A stretch of DNA of 38,122 nt from Nostoc calcicola FACHB-3891 (GCF_014697355.1 NZ_JACJRQ010000063.1:1-38122); one strand, 5' to 3'; counted from the first letter of the stretch, positions 16,841-25,574 are shown. Notes: a model not told the origin generated them from the sequence alone. Numbers and translations are program-made.

Positions 16841-17006
16841 GCGCTCAAATAAGCTCACTTACAAGCATTTGTTGATTGGGCTTGTGGGGATACCGTTACT
16901 AATTGCACTCGCGGCTCCCCTCTCTCAATGGTTTATGACGGAATGTTGCACATACAGGAATCAAAAACGTGAAGCATATCAAGAATCTAGTCGGCAAGCA
17001 TGGTAA
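16800..17006 (+). CDS. small single-pass membrane protein
   Basis: Up to 68 residues, with one clear transmembrane segment 'HLLIGLVGIPLLIALAAPL' and short charged flanks. It overlaps the end of the previous gene and the start of the next one, and has no clear Shine-Dalgarno, so a later start is possible. The size and single segment would fit a small pilot or coat-like membrane subunit, which is speculation. The overlap pattern and hydrophobic core make it more than a chance frame. Confidence 0.45.
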   Translation: MQTSRYLSPELSIKRSNKLTYKHLLIGLVGIPLLIALAAPLSQWFMTECCTYRNQKREAYQESSRQAW

Positions 17007-17616
17007 AAAGCTAAAGGCAAGGGCTGAGAAATTAGGCGTTGCAGACAGCTTAATCATGGGTTGCATCAATGGTGACGATGCCGCGCTGACAAAAGTGGGG
17101 TCAATGGGCAACGAGGGCGAACGCATCTTAACCATCATGCCCTACATCACAGATAACCTGTCAGCGTTCATCAAAGGCACTGAGGAATATAACAAAGGGC
17201 TAGCAGAGATTTACAAGCAAGCTGGTGCGTCTGGTATTGCTCTCGATAAGACATCTGCTGATTTAACGATCGCAAATTTAAAGTATGGTCACGAACGCTC
17301 AGAAATCGGATTGAAGCTGTCCAGCGACCGCACACTAGAGAATCAGCGCTACAGAGAAAGCATCGACCTAGTTAAGCTCAAGGCTTACATCGATTATCAC
17401 ATGAGCAAAGTTGACCATCTGGCGGCTGCTAAATCGCAGTTAGCCCGACCTGTGAAGGCACAGCTAGACGCTGACAGGACTTATGAGACGGAAAAGGCAA
17501 AACACCTACTAACATACGGTGAAAGCTCAGACCTTGATTTAGTACCTCGTAAGTCATTTACGACTAATAAATTAGTGCAAGCGTTCCGTACTGCTGTTTC
17601 TACGATTTTCGAGTAA
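16969..17616 (+). CDS. uncharacterised helical protein
   Basis: 215 residues from a GTG start inside the preceding gene. The N-terminus is very basic ('VGKHGKKLKARAEKLG'), then helices rich in Leu, Ala and Lys. No membrane segment is evident. 'ANLKYGHERSEIGLKLSSDR' and 'YIDYHMSKVDHLAAAKSQLA' suggest long amphipathic helices. It is the last gene before a terminator at 17631. Family not recognised. Confidence 0.6.
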   Translation: MKHIKNLVGKHGKKLKARAEKLGVADSLIMGCINGDDAALTKVGSMGNEGERILTIMPYITDNLSAFIKGTEEYNKGLAEIYKQAGASGIALDKTSADLTIANLKYGHERSEIGLKLSSDRTLENQRYRESIDLVKLKAYIDYHMSKVDHLAAAKSQLARPVKAQLDADRTYETEKAKHLLTYGESSDLDLVPRKSFTTNKLVQAFRTAVSTIFE

Positions 17617-17630
17617 TCAGCATAGCAAAA

Positions 17631-17660
17631 TCCCCTACTAAGTTACCGCTCAGTAGGGGA
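17631..17660 (+). terminator. hairpin, likely transcription terminator
   Basis: A perfect 9-bp stem, tcccctact (17631-17639) and agtagggga (17652-17660), has a 12-nt loop and is followed by 'aatcaaaattt'. It lies 15 nt after the stop at 17616. The T-run is weak, so it may be leaky and let transcription continue into the two downstream genes. Confidence 0.65.
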
Positions 17661-17683
17661 AATCAAAATTTGTCATTAGAACA

Positions 17684-18265
17684 ATGTTAGATGAATTTAA
17701 CACCTCACTGCAAGACGGGGACACCGAACAATCACTCGATTATCAAGATTATCCTGATACTGCGTTTACCCAGGATGAACAAGAAGCTATTAAAAGATTC
17801 AAAGCGAAGGAAATTGAAAAGCTTAATCGCAGTCGCGCTGTTCTTAAAGGTATTGAATCTTGCGGCTGGGGTGTTACTTCCTATTGCTTGGCCAAGTATT
17901 TAGTAATAGCTACAGGCTCGGCGGGGCTAATGCCTGCGGTCGCTATTGTGTTGGGAATTAATCAAATAGTTAATCGTGATTTATTGGAGTTCACCGTAAA
18001 CAAGTCTCCTGAAGGATGGGTTTTTACGGACATGGACAAGGCAATAAAATTTCTCTTTCAAACAATATTCGGATGCTTTATTTTGTGGACTGCCATCGGC
18101 GATTTTTACGCGACTTTGCAGAACTCACACAAGACTTACGACAACATCAAAGCAACTGTAGAAGATTTTAACCGTCTGCCAGAATCAGACAAAACTATTG
18201 TGTTTTTGGTGGGTGCATTAGTGGCAGGTAGTGTTGTTTACGGCATCCACAAATCCAAGTCATGA
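17684..18265 (+). CDS. uncharacterised membrane protein (three transmembrane segments)
   Basis: 193 residues. An acidic N-terminus (DGDTEQSLDYQDYPDTAF) is followed by a basic helix and three hydrophobic stretches: a long one near 65-97 (containing 'SAGLMPAVAIVLGINQIV'), one near 122-140 (LFQTIFGCFILWTAIGD) and one near 172-187 (IVFLVGALVAGSVVYGI). Its stop overlaps the start of the ATPase gene in an ATGA, so the two are translationally coupled. That coupling suggests the two products work as a membrane complex. Family not recognised. Confidence 0.65.
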   Translation: MLDEFNTSLQDGDTEQSLDYQDYPDTAFTQDEQEAIKRFKAKEIEKLNRSRAVLKGIESCGWGVTSYCLAKYLVIATGSAGLMPAVAIVLGINQIVNRDLLEFTVNKSPEGWVFTDMDKAIKFLFQTIFGCFILWTAIGDFYATLQNSHKTYDNIKATVEDFNRLPESDKTIVFLVGALVAGSVVYGIHKSKS

Positions 18266-19719
18266 AGGCTCAACCCCTACTGAAAATTGGTGCTGTCACA
18301 GCTTTACTTCTGGGGCTTTTCAGCGCTTATTACTATGGGCAGACACCGCACCCTTATCAATTTACTGAGGTGCGATTTTGCCCTACTACCGCGAACAAAC
18401 GCAAGTTTGGGAAGTACTATAACAAACCCGCAAAATCACAATCGGTACTTGATAATAAATACTGTCGTTTCAAGTACAGATTGCTCACAGAAGTATGGAA
18501 GTCACGACAGTTTAATGATGTTGTGTCTCTCCCTGACGGTGCTTTCATTACGTCAGATTTGGCTCCATCAGAGAATCCTAGTCTGTGGTTATTAGTCGCG
18601 CCTGCTTTTGTCTGGATGGGTTATTACTGCTGGGCTGCAAAAGATGAGATTGATAACGAGTCAAGTTTTCAACGTCTGGAATATTTTAAGACAGCTATTA
18701 AGCGCCAAGGTTTAGTTACTAGGACTGAGCGCGACTTGCAATCACATGAATCAGAGCGGATTAAGGACAAGCATAAAAAGGACATCGACAGACGCGCTGA
18801 TAATTTGTTAGTCCAAGAACGCTATATCTCTCTTGAGGAATTGCAGCAACAGTATCAGCGTCAATCAGAGCTTGAAGATTTACAGTTTGATAACACTAAA
18901 AAACAGTTCGCGGTCGCTGACTCCGTAGCTGACAAATCCATTGCTGAAAACAGAAGAGACAAGCGCAAAGCGGACGCAGAAAACATCAATCCCAGTAGTG
19001 AAAAAGTATCGGCTCCACAAGGCACGAGCGCCCAAGAATTAGTTCAACTCTTGAAAAATCATGAGGGCGGCTGGCTATGGGATGTCATCGAATCAACAAA
19101 ACCAGTTTGGGTGCTAGGGGGTCAAGGTAGTGGTAAAAGCAGTTTTGCTGCATCAATTGTTATGTGTAGGAAGGCGATTTTTGATTGGAATATTACATCA
19201 ATCGTTGACGCTCATGGACATAAGAACAGAGCCAAAGCTTGGAAGTTGTTGATTCCTTTAGAGCCGGAATTAATCGGCGAACGCAACGATTATTTAGCTA
19301 TTGGTGAGGCAATGGATGAAGCTGTTCAACGTTGGAGCGACCGCACAGAAAACGACACCCCTATTCAAACCCTTTGGGATGAATTAACACAACTTTCTAT
19401 GCAGCCACAGTGTAAAGAATCAGTCAAAAAATTTGTGAGACATTCACTTACTGACGTTCGCAAGGCTGCCGAATATCTAGTTTGCATTGCTCATGCTTTT
19501 ACTAATGCAGCTTCTGGTAATGCTGAGGGTTTTAATGACTTAAGGCAAACCGAAGCTATCCAAATCAAGCGCAAGTCAAAGAACGGTCGCGTACCTCTAA
19601 ATCATGCTGAAATCAGTGGTCTTTATGATGACGACGGAAATCTGATTGAATCGGAGCGCGTTACAGTCCCAGACTGGTTTTATCCTGATAGCTTGCTCAG
19701 ATTTATTAGCGCTCGTTAG
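18262..19719 (+). CDS. membrane-anchored P-loop ATPase, coupling-protein-like
   Basis: 485 residues. Transmembrane segments near 10-26 (AVTALLLGLFSAYYYG) and 106-123 (PSLWLLVAPAFVWMGYY) enclose a loop of about 80 residues; a charged coiled-coil linker follows, then an ATPase domain. Walker A is GGQGSGKS (286-293), a conserved strand reads 'SIVDAHGH', and Walker B is likely 'QTLWDE' (D373, E374). This order (two membrane passes, linker, FtsK/HerA-type ATPase) matches type IV coupling proteins such as VirD4, and a relaxase gene is on the same DNA. No VirB4 or mating-pore gene is visible, so full self-transfer is unlikely from this window alone. A different motor (for example phage morphogenesis) is possible. 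Confidence 0.6.
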   Translation: MKAQPLLKIGAVTALLLGLFSAYYYGQTPHPYQFTEVRFCPTTANKRKFGKYYNKPAKSQSVLDNKYCRFKYRLLTEVWKSRQFNDVVSLPDGAFITSDLAPSENPSLWLLVAPAFVWMGYYCWAAKDEIDNESSFQRLEYFKTAIKRQGLVTRTERDLQSHESERIKDKHKKDIDRRADNLLVQERYISLEELQQQYQRQSELEDLQFDNTKKQFAVADSVADKSIAENRRDKRKADAENINPSSEKVSAPQGTSAQELVQLLKNHEGGWLWDVIESTKPVWVLGGQGSGKSSFAASIVMCRKAIFDWNITSIVDAHGHKNRAKAWKLLIPLEPELIGERNDYLAIGEAMDEAVQRWSDRTENDTPIQTLWDELTQLSMQPQCKESVKKFVRHSLTDVRKAAEYLVCIAHAFTNAASGNAEGFNDLRQTEAIQIKRKSKNGRVPLNHAEISGLYDDDGNLIESERVTVPDWFYPDSLLRFISAR

Positions 19720-19796
19720 ATAAATATTTCTCGTGAGTCACCAAACCTGAAAACTTTGTCGATTAGTCGATTAAAAATAGTGAGGTATTTACATTT

Positions 19797-19973
19797 ATGC
19801 ACCCAATAGAATTTAAGAAAAAATGGCAGTTAACTTACGACGAGCTAGTACAAGTCTTAGGTTATCAAGGTGATTATACTGTCCGTTCCTGGGGTACGAA
19901 TGGAAGACACAAGCGCAATCCTCAAAATGTTGTTTACGTCGCTTGCAGACTTCTAGATGAAAAATGGTCATAA
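19797..19973 (+). CDS. 58-residue HTH-type protein
   Basis: A short gene encoding 'MHPIEFKKKWQLTYDELVQV', then 'LGYQGDYTVRSWG', then 'PQNVVYVACRLLDEKW'. The spacing of helix, turn and 'TVRSWG' recognition helix fits a minimal helix-turn-helix regulator of a kind often seen on cyanobacterial plasmids. No strong Shine-Dalgarno (gtgaggtatttac). It lies 77 nt after the ATPase gene and may regulate that operon or act elsewhere. The 253 bp after it hold no gene I can recognise. Confidence 0.6.
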   Translation: MHPIEFKKKWQLTYDELVQVLGYQGDYTVRSWGTNGRHKRNPQNVVYVACRLLDEKWS

Positions 19974-20226
19974 AAATTAGAGGTATTCAACTGGTACACT
20001 TTTACTCTTGCTAACCAGGATGTTACCAGCAGGTCATCAAGTCCTTATCGTAACTTTCTGCGTGGTTGCTCATTTGACCCCCAATAGAGCCTTTATTATT
20101 AACTTTTAATTAAAAACGTAAAATTTCATTTTTCTTATATTTTGTTCAAACTGTCAAGCTGAGATTGCACAAAATTAGAAGATTTTTTCCTATACCTTTA
20201 CTAATAGATAGGAAAGGATATAAACC

Positions 20227-21369
20227 ATGAAGAATAGAACTTTGCTTAGTAGTTTACTACGCAGCAGTGTTGTTGTTATCGGAATGCTGGCAGGAATGTT
20301 GTCATCTACTACGCCAACAATGGCAGAAATAAGTGACAAGCCTATACAGAATCCAATACTTATTAGTTCAGGAGCTAGTTTAAGAGATTTACATTCAGAT
20401 TGTACTGGTGATTCTCGATCTGCTGAATGTGTATCAGCAATTCATAGGGCTTGTAATCTACGTAGTGCAGGTGCTGGTATAGCACAGGAATTAGGAAATG
20501 GAGTATTTGGTGTAGCTTGTTTTGATCCCAAGTGGTATGGCGAAATATCACTTTCTGAGCTTAGTGGTCATCACTCCGGGTGCAGTAGCATGGGAAATTC
20601 TCAATCTGCTGAATGTGTATCAGCAATTCATAGGGCTTGTAATCTACGTAGTGCAGGTGCTGGTATAGCACAGGAATTAGGAAATGGAGTGTTTGGTGTA
20701 GCTTGTTTTGATCCCAAGTGGTATGGCGAAATATCACTTTCTGAGCTTAGTGGTCATCACTCCGGGTGCAGTAGCATGGGAAATTCTCAATCTGCTGAAT
20801 GTGTATCAGCAATTCATAGGGCTTGTAATCTACGTAGTGCAGGTGCTGGTATAGCACAGGAATTAGGAAATGGAGTGTTTGGTGTAGCTTGTTTTGATCC
20901 CAAGTGGTATGGCGAAATTTCTATACAATCTGAGTCTTCGGTTCGCTTCCCCATAAAGCTAAACTCAGGGCAAAAAACCATCGGAAGTCATTGGTACATG
21001 GAAACCGATGTCACAGTTTCTAATAATGGCAGAATTGATGGTGTAACCAAAACAAAATCTTGTCAGAGACAAGGCTTTACGGGGGGAGTTTGGATTGCTT
21101 TGATAGACAAAGAAAGCGCACAGGACGCTAATATTCTTCACATCACCCCTGTACAGCATTATGGAATTAACGGTAAAGACCCGTTTGGTGGATGCAAAGA
21201 TAGAACAGATCCGTGGAGTGATACATTTCCAGCAGACATATCAGATCGGATACGTGGAATTGTTATCTATCAACACCACACCCCTAAGGACATAGTAACA
21301 AAAGAGGATGTTTATGAAGCTATTCGATTAGGAGTTGAAATATATAAAGCATCTCAAACAGGTCAATAA
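20227..21369 (+). CDS. secreted cysteine-rich protein with three identical repeats
   Basis: 380 residues with a Sec signal peptide (basic MKNR, hydrophobic core 'SSVVVIGMLAGMLS', likely cleavage after 'PTMA'). The mature part begins with three tandem units of 62 residues, each with four cysteines (motifs SAECVSAIHRACN, GAGIAQELGNGVFGVACFDP, WYGEIS). These could form two disulphides per unit outside the cytoplasm. The C-terminal 150 residues are different and non-repetitive, with a 'VTVSNNGRIDGVTKT' strand region and a few cysteines. Good Shine-Dalgarno (aggaaagga). Function unknown; a surface, adhesion or carbohydrate-binding role is a guess. It stands alone between intergenic regions. Confidence 0.8.
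   Translation: MKNRTLLSSLLRSSVVVIGMLAGMLSSTTPTMAEISDKPIQNPILISSGASLRDLHSDCTGDSRSAECVSAIHRACNLRSAGAGIAQELGNGVFGVACFDPKWYGEISLSELSGHHSGCSSMGNSQSAECVSAIHRACNLRSAGAGIAQELGNGVFGVACFDPKWYGEISLSELSGHHSGCSSMGNSQSAECVSAIHRACNLRSAGAGIAQELGNGVFGVACFDPKWYGEISIQSESSVRFPIKLNSGQKTIGSHWYMETDVTVSNNGRIDGVTKTKSCQRQGFTGGVWIALIDKESAQDANILHITPVQHYGINGKDPFGGCKDRTDPWSDTFPADISDRIRGIVIYQHHTPKDIVTKEDVYEAIRLGVEIYKASQTGQ
20405..20918 (+). repeat. three tandem 186-bp coding repeats
   Basis: The same codon pattern starts at 20419, 20605 and 20791, exactly 186 bp apart. The second and third copies appear identical where they align, and the first differs at very few bases (for example gtatttgg versus gtgtttgg). Such DNA-level identity means very recent duplication or ongoing gene conversion. 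The copy number may vary between strains. Confidence 0.95.
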
Positions 21370-21386
21370 AATACGCTCACAAGCGC

Positions 21387-21515
21387 TTAAGTGATTGTGC
21401 GACCTGTCAAGCTTTTCAGCCCTAAACGACTTTCATTTTCACACCAGTACCCTACTTGTTTATCTGTCCCCAAATAGCGCAGCAACACTTGAATTATTTC
21501 TGGAAGTTTTTTTAA
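21387..21515 (-). pseudogene. IS630-type transposase remnant
   Basis: The minus strand reads 'IIQVLLRYLGTDKQVGYWCE', then 'NESRLGLKSLTGRTIT', which resembles the stretch around the second catalytic Asp of IS630/Tc1-like transposases (usually W-C-x-D-E-S-R-x-G-L). The catalytic Asp is replaced by Asn and the gene is cut off on both sides. No inverted repeats were found. The surrounding gap (21370-22009) otherwise holds a tandem repeat at 21616 and no gene. Confidence 0.55.
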
Positions 21516-21615
21516 AGGCTTCTTGGACTTCAGGTTTCGCTTTTGCGCTGCGCGGACGGGTCTAGAGGTTTTACAAAGTATTCGTCGAGACATTGGTAAT
21601 AAGGCCAAAGACGAA

Positions 21616-21675
21616 ATGAGTCAATCGAAGGTCGTAATTGACGACATGACTCAATCCTCTGTCGTCAATTGCGAA
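21616..21675 (+). repeat. two imperfect 30-bp tandem repeats
   Basis: The unit atga(g/c)tcaatc...gtcgt(c/a)aattg occurs at 21616 and again at 21646. Read as protein in one frame it gives a repeated ten-residue pattern (MSQSKVVIDD, MTQSSVVNCE) before a stop, at the end of a startless open frame. It may be the tail of a decayed gene or a short non-coding repeat. Confidence 0.6.
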
Positions 21676-21964
21676 TAATACCCCACCCTGTTCTCTTCTC
21701 GGGAGCTGTGGAACATAGAAGGCACAGCCAGTAAGTATAATCGGAACTTTGATATCAGTGCCTTGCTCTATGAGAGCAGATCATACCTGCAAGTGGTCAT
21801 CGCGCTATAAGCATAAGCAAGTTTAATCAGCCAACGAAAGAATGCGGGTTGTAGCGGTCGTGCTTTCGGGCTGATTGATAAGTCTGGGTTAATCGGGTGC
21901 GATCGCTCACGAAAGAATAGGCTTTTTGGTCAGTTACATTGTGTAAGTAAAGGAAGATCATGTA

Positions 21965-22000
21965 GGATTGGAGATTGGAGATTGCCGATTGCAGATTGGG
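21965..22000 (+). repeat. gattgNagattg repeats upstream of the S23-like gene
   Basis: A short array of the unit 'gattggagattg/gattgcagattg' sits 10 nt before the S23-like gene. The reverse complement of the same array lies after that gene (22392-22463). Arrays of this type commonly flank this family in cyanobacteria and can form hairpins across the gene. Confidence 0.75.
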
Positions 22001-22009
22001 GGAGTTATG

Positions 22010-22390
22010 GATAAGGAGCAGTTTAAGGAGAGAACCCAATCGTTTGCTCTACGGGTGATTAATTTAGTTGAAGCTTTACCGAAAGACCAAACAACCTCAC
22101 AAGTCATAGGCAAACAATTACTCCGCTCAGGAACGTCAGTAGGAGCCAATTATCGGGCAGCGTGTCGTGCCAAATCAACGGCTGAACTGATCACCAAGCT
22201 CAATATTACATTAGAGGAAGCCGATGAATCGCTTTACTGGATGGAACTAATTGTAAAGGCGAAATTAGTGGACTCTAAATTGCTTCAGAACTTAATGCAG
22301 GAAGCTAACGAAATTGTATCAATGCTGGTGGCCTCCCTTAAAACCTTAAGGTCAAAACCGAAAGATTCCCGAATTTATAACCCCAATTAA
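22010..22390 (+). CDS. four-helix-bundle protein (S23/IVP family)
   Basis: 126 residues of the S23 or 23S-rRNA-intervening-sequence protein family (four antiparallel helices). Hallmarks are 'FALRVINLVEALPKDQT', 'LLRSGTSVGANYRAACRAKS', 'FITKL'-like helix and 'EEADESLYWMELI'. Free-standing members occur widely in cyanobacteria, often next to recombinases or between repeats, and their function is unknown. The ATG at 22010 is preferred to 21968 because it follows ggggagtt and gives the usual family length. Inverted gatt-type arrays flank it. Confidence 0.9.
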   Translation, partial: DKEQFKERTQSFALRVINLVEALPKDQTTSQVIGKQLLRSGTSVGANYRAACRAKSTAELITKLNITLEEADESLYWMELIVKAKLVDSKLLQNLMQEANEIVSMLVASLKTLRSKPKDSRIYNPN

Positions 22391-22391
22391 T

Positions 22392-22463
22392 CAATCTCTT
22401 GCTTCAATCTGACTTCTACAATCTCCAAAAACAATCTGCAATCTTCAATCTGCAATCTTCAAT
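22392..22463 (-). repeat. inverted counterpart of the gattg array
   Basis: The downstream array 'caatctgcaatcttcaatc' and variants is the reverse complement of the array at 21965-22000. It ends just before the tyrosine recombinase start at 22467 and leaves that gene almost without a normal leader. Confidence 0.75.
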
Positions 22464-22466
22464 GAA

Positions 22467-23036
22467 ATGAAAATAAATCGTTTCGGCAGGGCAGAAATCC
22501 TCACCCCCGACCAAATTAATCTCCTATTTACTGAGGGGTTTGTCAACCCACGCGATCGCGCTCTATTCGGCGTGTGCCTTTATGCTGCTTGCCGGATTAA
22601 CGAAGCCTGCACGTTAGCAGTAAATGACGTGTTTGGCAGCAATGGTGTTAGGGGGGTGTTGGTATTACGCAGCGTCAACACCAAAGGTAAGCGAGACACC
22701 AGGGAAATTCGAGTGCATCCCAAACTAAAGCAGTATTTAGAAGAGTACAACCCCAATCGCCGCAAGGAGTTTTTGTTTCCGGGGCGGCATGGGCTGGGAC
22801 ACATCCACAAGGTCAGTGCTGATAAAATCCTCAGAGATACCTGTGCGCGGCTGGGGATTGAGGGGGTTAGTACCCACAGTTTTCGGAGGACTGCGTTAAC
22901 CAGGATGAGCGATGCCGGGATACCGTTACGCCACATTCAGGAGATATCGGGTCATCGGACTTTGGCAGCTTTGGAGCGCTATCTGGGGGTGACTGAGAAG
23001 CAGAAGCAGAACGCGATCTCTGCTTTGGATTTTTGA
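22467..23036 (+). CDS. minimal tyrosine recombinase
   Basis: 189 residues, essentially only the catalytic domain, as in FimB/FimE; the usual N-terminal core-binding domain is missing. All catalytic residues are visible: R43 (AACRINEAC), K73 (NTKGKR), H137 and R140 (THSFRR), H163 (SGHRT) and Y172 (ERYLG). It would cut and rejoin DNA through a 3'-phosphotyrosine, either resolving plasmid multimers, inverting a segment or integrating an element. No Shine-Dalgarno is evident, since the gatt array abuts the start. No recombination site is recognised, although the adjacent inverted arrays are candidates. Confidence 0.92.
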   Translation: MKINRFGRAEILTPDQINLLFTEGFVNPRDRALFGVCLYAACRINEACTLAVNDVFGSNGVRGVLVLRSVNTKGKRDTREIRVHPKLKQYLEEYNPNRRKEFLFPGRHGLGHIHKVSADKILRDTCARLGIEGVSTHSFRRTALTRMSDAGIPLRHIQEISGHRTLAALERYLGVTEKQKQNAISALDF

Positions 23037-23195
23037 ATATTTCTGTACCAGATTCACACGGGAGGAGGTTGCACTGAATTAGCGATCACTGCTACATTTT
23101 ATAAGTTTGCTTTGGAACCCTTACAGTTTGATGACCTTGTGACAAAATAAGTTGCACATCGCGTTAGTTATTCTGTAAGTATCAGCACTTCAAGC

Positions 23196-25574
23196 TTGAA
23201 TTTTGTGAACAACCCGCAAAAAAAGTCCAAAAGCTTACAAGATATCCTCCGGCAACGACAGCAATCAGGCTTTGTTGGGCGTGAAGAACAAGTTAGCCTG
23301 TTTCGTCAAAATCTGGAATTGTCCCTGGAAGACTCGCGCAGGCACTTTCTGTTTAACGTTTGGGGTCAAGGGGGTGTAGGTAAAAGCACACTGTTACGCC
23401 AGTTTCGCAAAATCGCGGAGTCAGCGAAAATGATTGCCGCTCATACAGATGATAGTGAAAAATCTGTCCCTGAAGCTATGGGTCGTCTGGCTGAACAGTT
23501 GGAACAGCAAGATTATAAACTGCCGCAGTTTACAGAACGCTACAAAGTTTATCGTCAGAAGCGGCAAGAATTAGAAAGCGATCCCGAAGCACCTCAGGGA
23601 TTTTCGGCTTTTGTGGGAAAAACTGTGGCAAAAACAGGTGTGCTTTTAGCGCGTCGAGTTCCGGTTGGGGGGGCTGTATTTGACTTTATAGATGAGGATG
23701 CTGTAGCCTCGCAAGCTGGGGAATGGGCATCTTATGTAGCGAAGAAATTAACCAATAAAGACGAAGTTCGCTTAATTCAAGAACCTGTGGAAGTGCTGAC
23801 TCCGCTATTTTTGCAGGATATTGCCAAATTAGCGGAAAAGTCTGGCGTTGCCTTATTTTTCGATACTTATGAATGCACCGAAGATTTTCTCGATAACTGG
23901 CTGCGGGAAATTTTAGAAGGTCGTTACGGTGAAGTTCCTCTAAATATATTAGTTATTATCGCCGGACGGCAAGAATTAGATAAAAATCATTGGGCACCTT
24001 ACGAGGGTTTAATGATTCGTTTTACTTTGGAACAGTTTACGGAAGAGGAAGCCCAACAGGATTTGACTCGTAAAGGCATTACTAACAGTCGGGTTATTGA
24101 AGTTATTTTACATCTTTCTGGACGCTTGCCGCTATTAATAGCAACTTTGGCGGCTGAAAGTCCCAATGACCCCAGTCAAGTAGGTGATTTCAGTGGTACG
24201 GCTGTCGAACGCTTTTTAAAATGGATTGACGATCCCAAGCGGCGACAATTAGCTTTGGATGCTGCAATTCCGCATTGTTTAAATCGAGATGTGTTAGTGA
24301 AGTTGCGAGGAGAAGATGAAGCTGACGATCTGTTTAACTGGCTGAAAGAAATGCCGTTTATCGAAGAACGTACTGAGGGCTGGGCTTATCATGAAGTCGT
24401 CAAAACGCAAATGCTCCGCCACAAGCGTCTTTCCTCTCCGCAAAGTTGGGCTGACCTTCATGGCAAGTTAGGAGAATATTACGACACCCTGCGAAATAAT
24501 TTACAACTAAATGAAGAAAAAAAACAGCGCGATAGTACTTGGCAAAGTCACGCTTTAAATGTTTTGTATTACGGCTTATGTCAAACACCCCAAAAAAGTT
24601 TACCTGTAGCTCTCAATGATTTTCTTGCTGCTTTCGACAATGAACGTTCTTTTGCTTTGCGCTGGGCAGAAACGATGGTGCAAGCTGGTAAAAATGTAGA
24701 TAATGCTGAAGTTCAACGTTGGGGGGAGCAGCTAGTTAATGGGTTAAAGGCTTATGAGGAGGATTGTTATGAAGTTGCTGTGGAAATGTTTACAGCACTG
24801 CTAAAGCATTCTGAAATTCAGTCTCAGGGGCGATCAATTGCTTTAAGTCGGCGAGGTAATATTTACCGCTTGATGCAGCGCTACGAAGAAGCTCTCAAAG
24901 ACTTTGACCAAGCCATTGAACTTAATCCTAAATATCACTGGGGGATCGCACGTCGAGGTTTAACTTACTGCTTGATGCAGCGCTATGAAGAAGCTCTCAA
25001 AGATTTTGACTGTGCCATTGAACTTGACCCCCAATGCACTTGGGCGATCGCTTGTCGAGGTAAAACTTACCGCCGGATCAAGCGTTACTCAGAAGCTGTC
25101 AAAGATTTCGACCGAGCCATTGAATTAAATCCTAAGTATCACTGGGCAATCGCACAACGAGGTTATGCTTATCTGATGCTGAAGCGCTACCATGAGGCTA
25201 TTGAGAACTTAAACTGTGCTATCAATTTAAAACCTGACAATGATTGGTCTTTTTATAGCCGAGCTTTAGCCTATCAAGCTCTCAACCAAGTAGACAAAGC
25301 ACGCGCTGACCTTAATAATTCCACCCAACTTGTTCAACAAAATTACCAAAAAAATGCTAGAGACTGGCGCAATACCTTCAATCTCGCTCTTTACTATCTA
25401 ACTAGTGGAAATGTTGAACTATCACAGCGCTTGTATCAATATGAACTCTCCAGCCATGCACCCTTAGAGCGTATCCGTGAAGCAATTCGTGACTTAGAAG
25501 ACTTTTCCAGCATCTTCCCTGAGTATGTTGAAGCTCAATCTATGCGGAAATTCTTGCAGTCTTCGCTAACTTAA
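23196..25574 (+). CDS. STAND-type NTPase with TPR repeats
   Basis: 792 residues. A short N-terminal segment leads to 'FVGREEQVSLF' and Walker A GQGGVGKST (57-65), with a Walker B-like strand 'GVALFFDTYE' near 220. This is an AAA/NB-ARC type signalling ATPase. The region to about 540 is helical, and the C-terminal part has at least four TPR units (each like 'YEEALKDFDQAIELNPKY'), ending with a divergent unit. Related STAND-TPR proteins sense ligands and oligomerise, and some (Avs-type) act in phage defence. No nuclease or other effector domain is fused here, so a defence role is not established. The start is uncertain: TTG at 23196 or GTG at 23205, both with poor Shine-Dalgarno. Confidence 0.85.
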   Translation: MNFVNNPQKKSKSLQDILRQRQQSGFVGREEQVSLFRQNLELSLEDSRRHFLFNVWGQGGVGKSTLLRQFRKIAESAKMIAAHTDDSEKSVPEAMGRLAEQLEQQDYKLPQFTERYKVYRQKRQELESDPEAPQGFSAFVGKTVAKTGVLLARRVPVGGAVFDFIDEDAVASQAGEWASYVAKKLTNKDEVRLIQEPVEVLTPLFLQDIAKLAEKSGVALFFDTYECTEDFLDNWLREILEGRYGEVPLNILVIIAGRQELDKNHWAPYEGLMIRFTLEQFTEEEAQQDLTRKGITNSRVIEVILHLSGRLPLLIATLAAESPNDPSQVGDFSGTAVERFLKWIDDPKRRQLALDAAIPHCLNRDVLVKLRGEDEADDLFNWLKEMPFIEERTEGWAYHEVVKTQMLRHKRLSSPQSWADLHGKLGEYYDTLRNNLQLNEEKKQRDSTWQSHALNVLYYGLCQTPQKSLPVALNDFLAAFDNERSFALRWAETMVQAGKNVDNAEVQRWGEQLVNGLKAYEEDCYEVAVEMFTALLKHSEIQSQGRSIALSRRGNIYRLMQRYEEALKDFDQAIELNPKYHWGIARRGLTYCLMQRYEEALKDFDCAIELDPQCTWAIACRGKTYRRIKRYSEAVKDFDRAIELNPKYHWAIAQRGYAYLMLKRYHEAIENLNCAINLKPDNDWSFYSRALAYQALNQVDKARADLNNSTQLVQQNYQKNARDWRNTFNLALYYLTSGNVELSQRLYQYELSSHAPLERIREAIRDLEDFSSIFPEYVEAQSMRKFLQSSLT

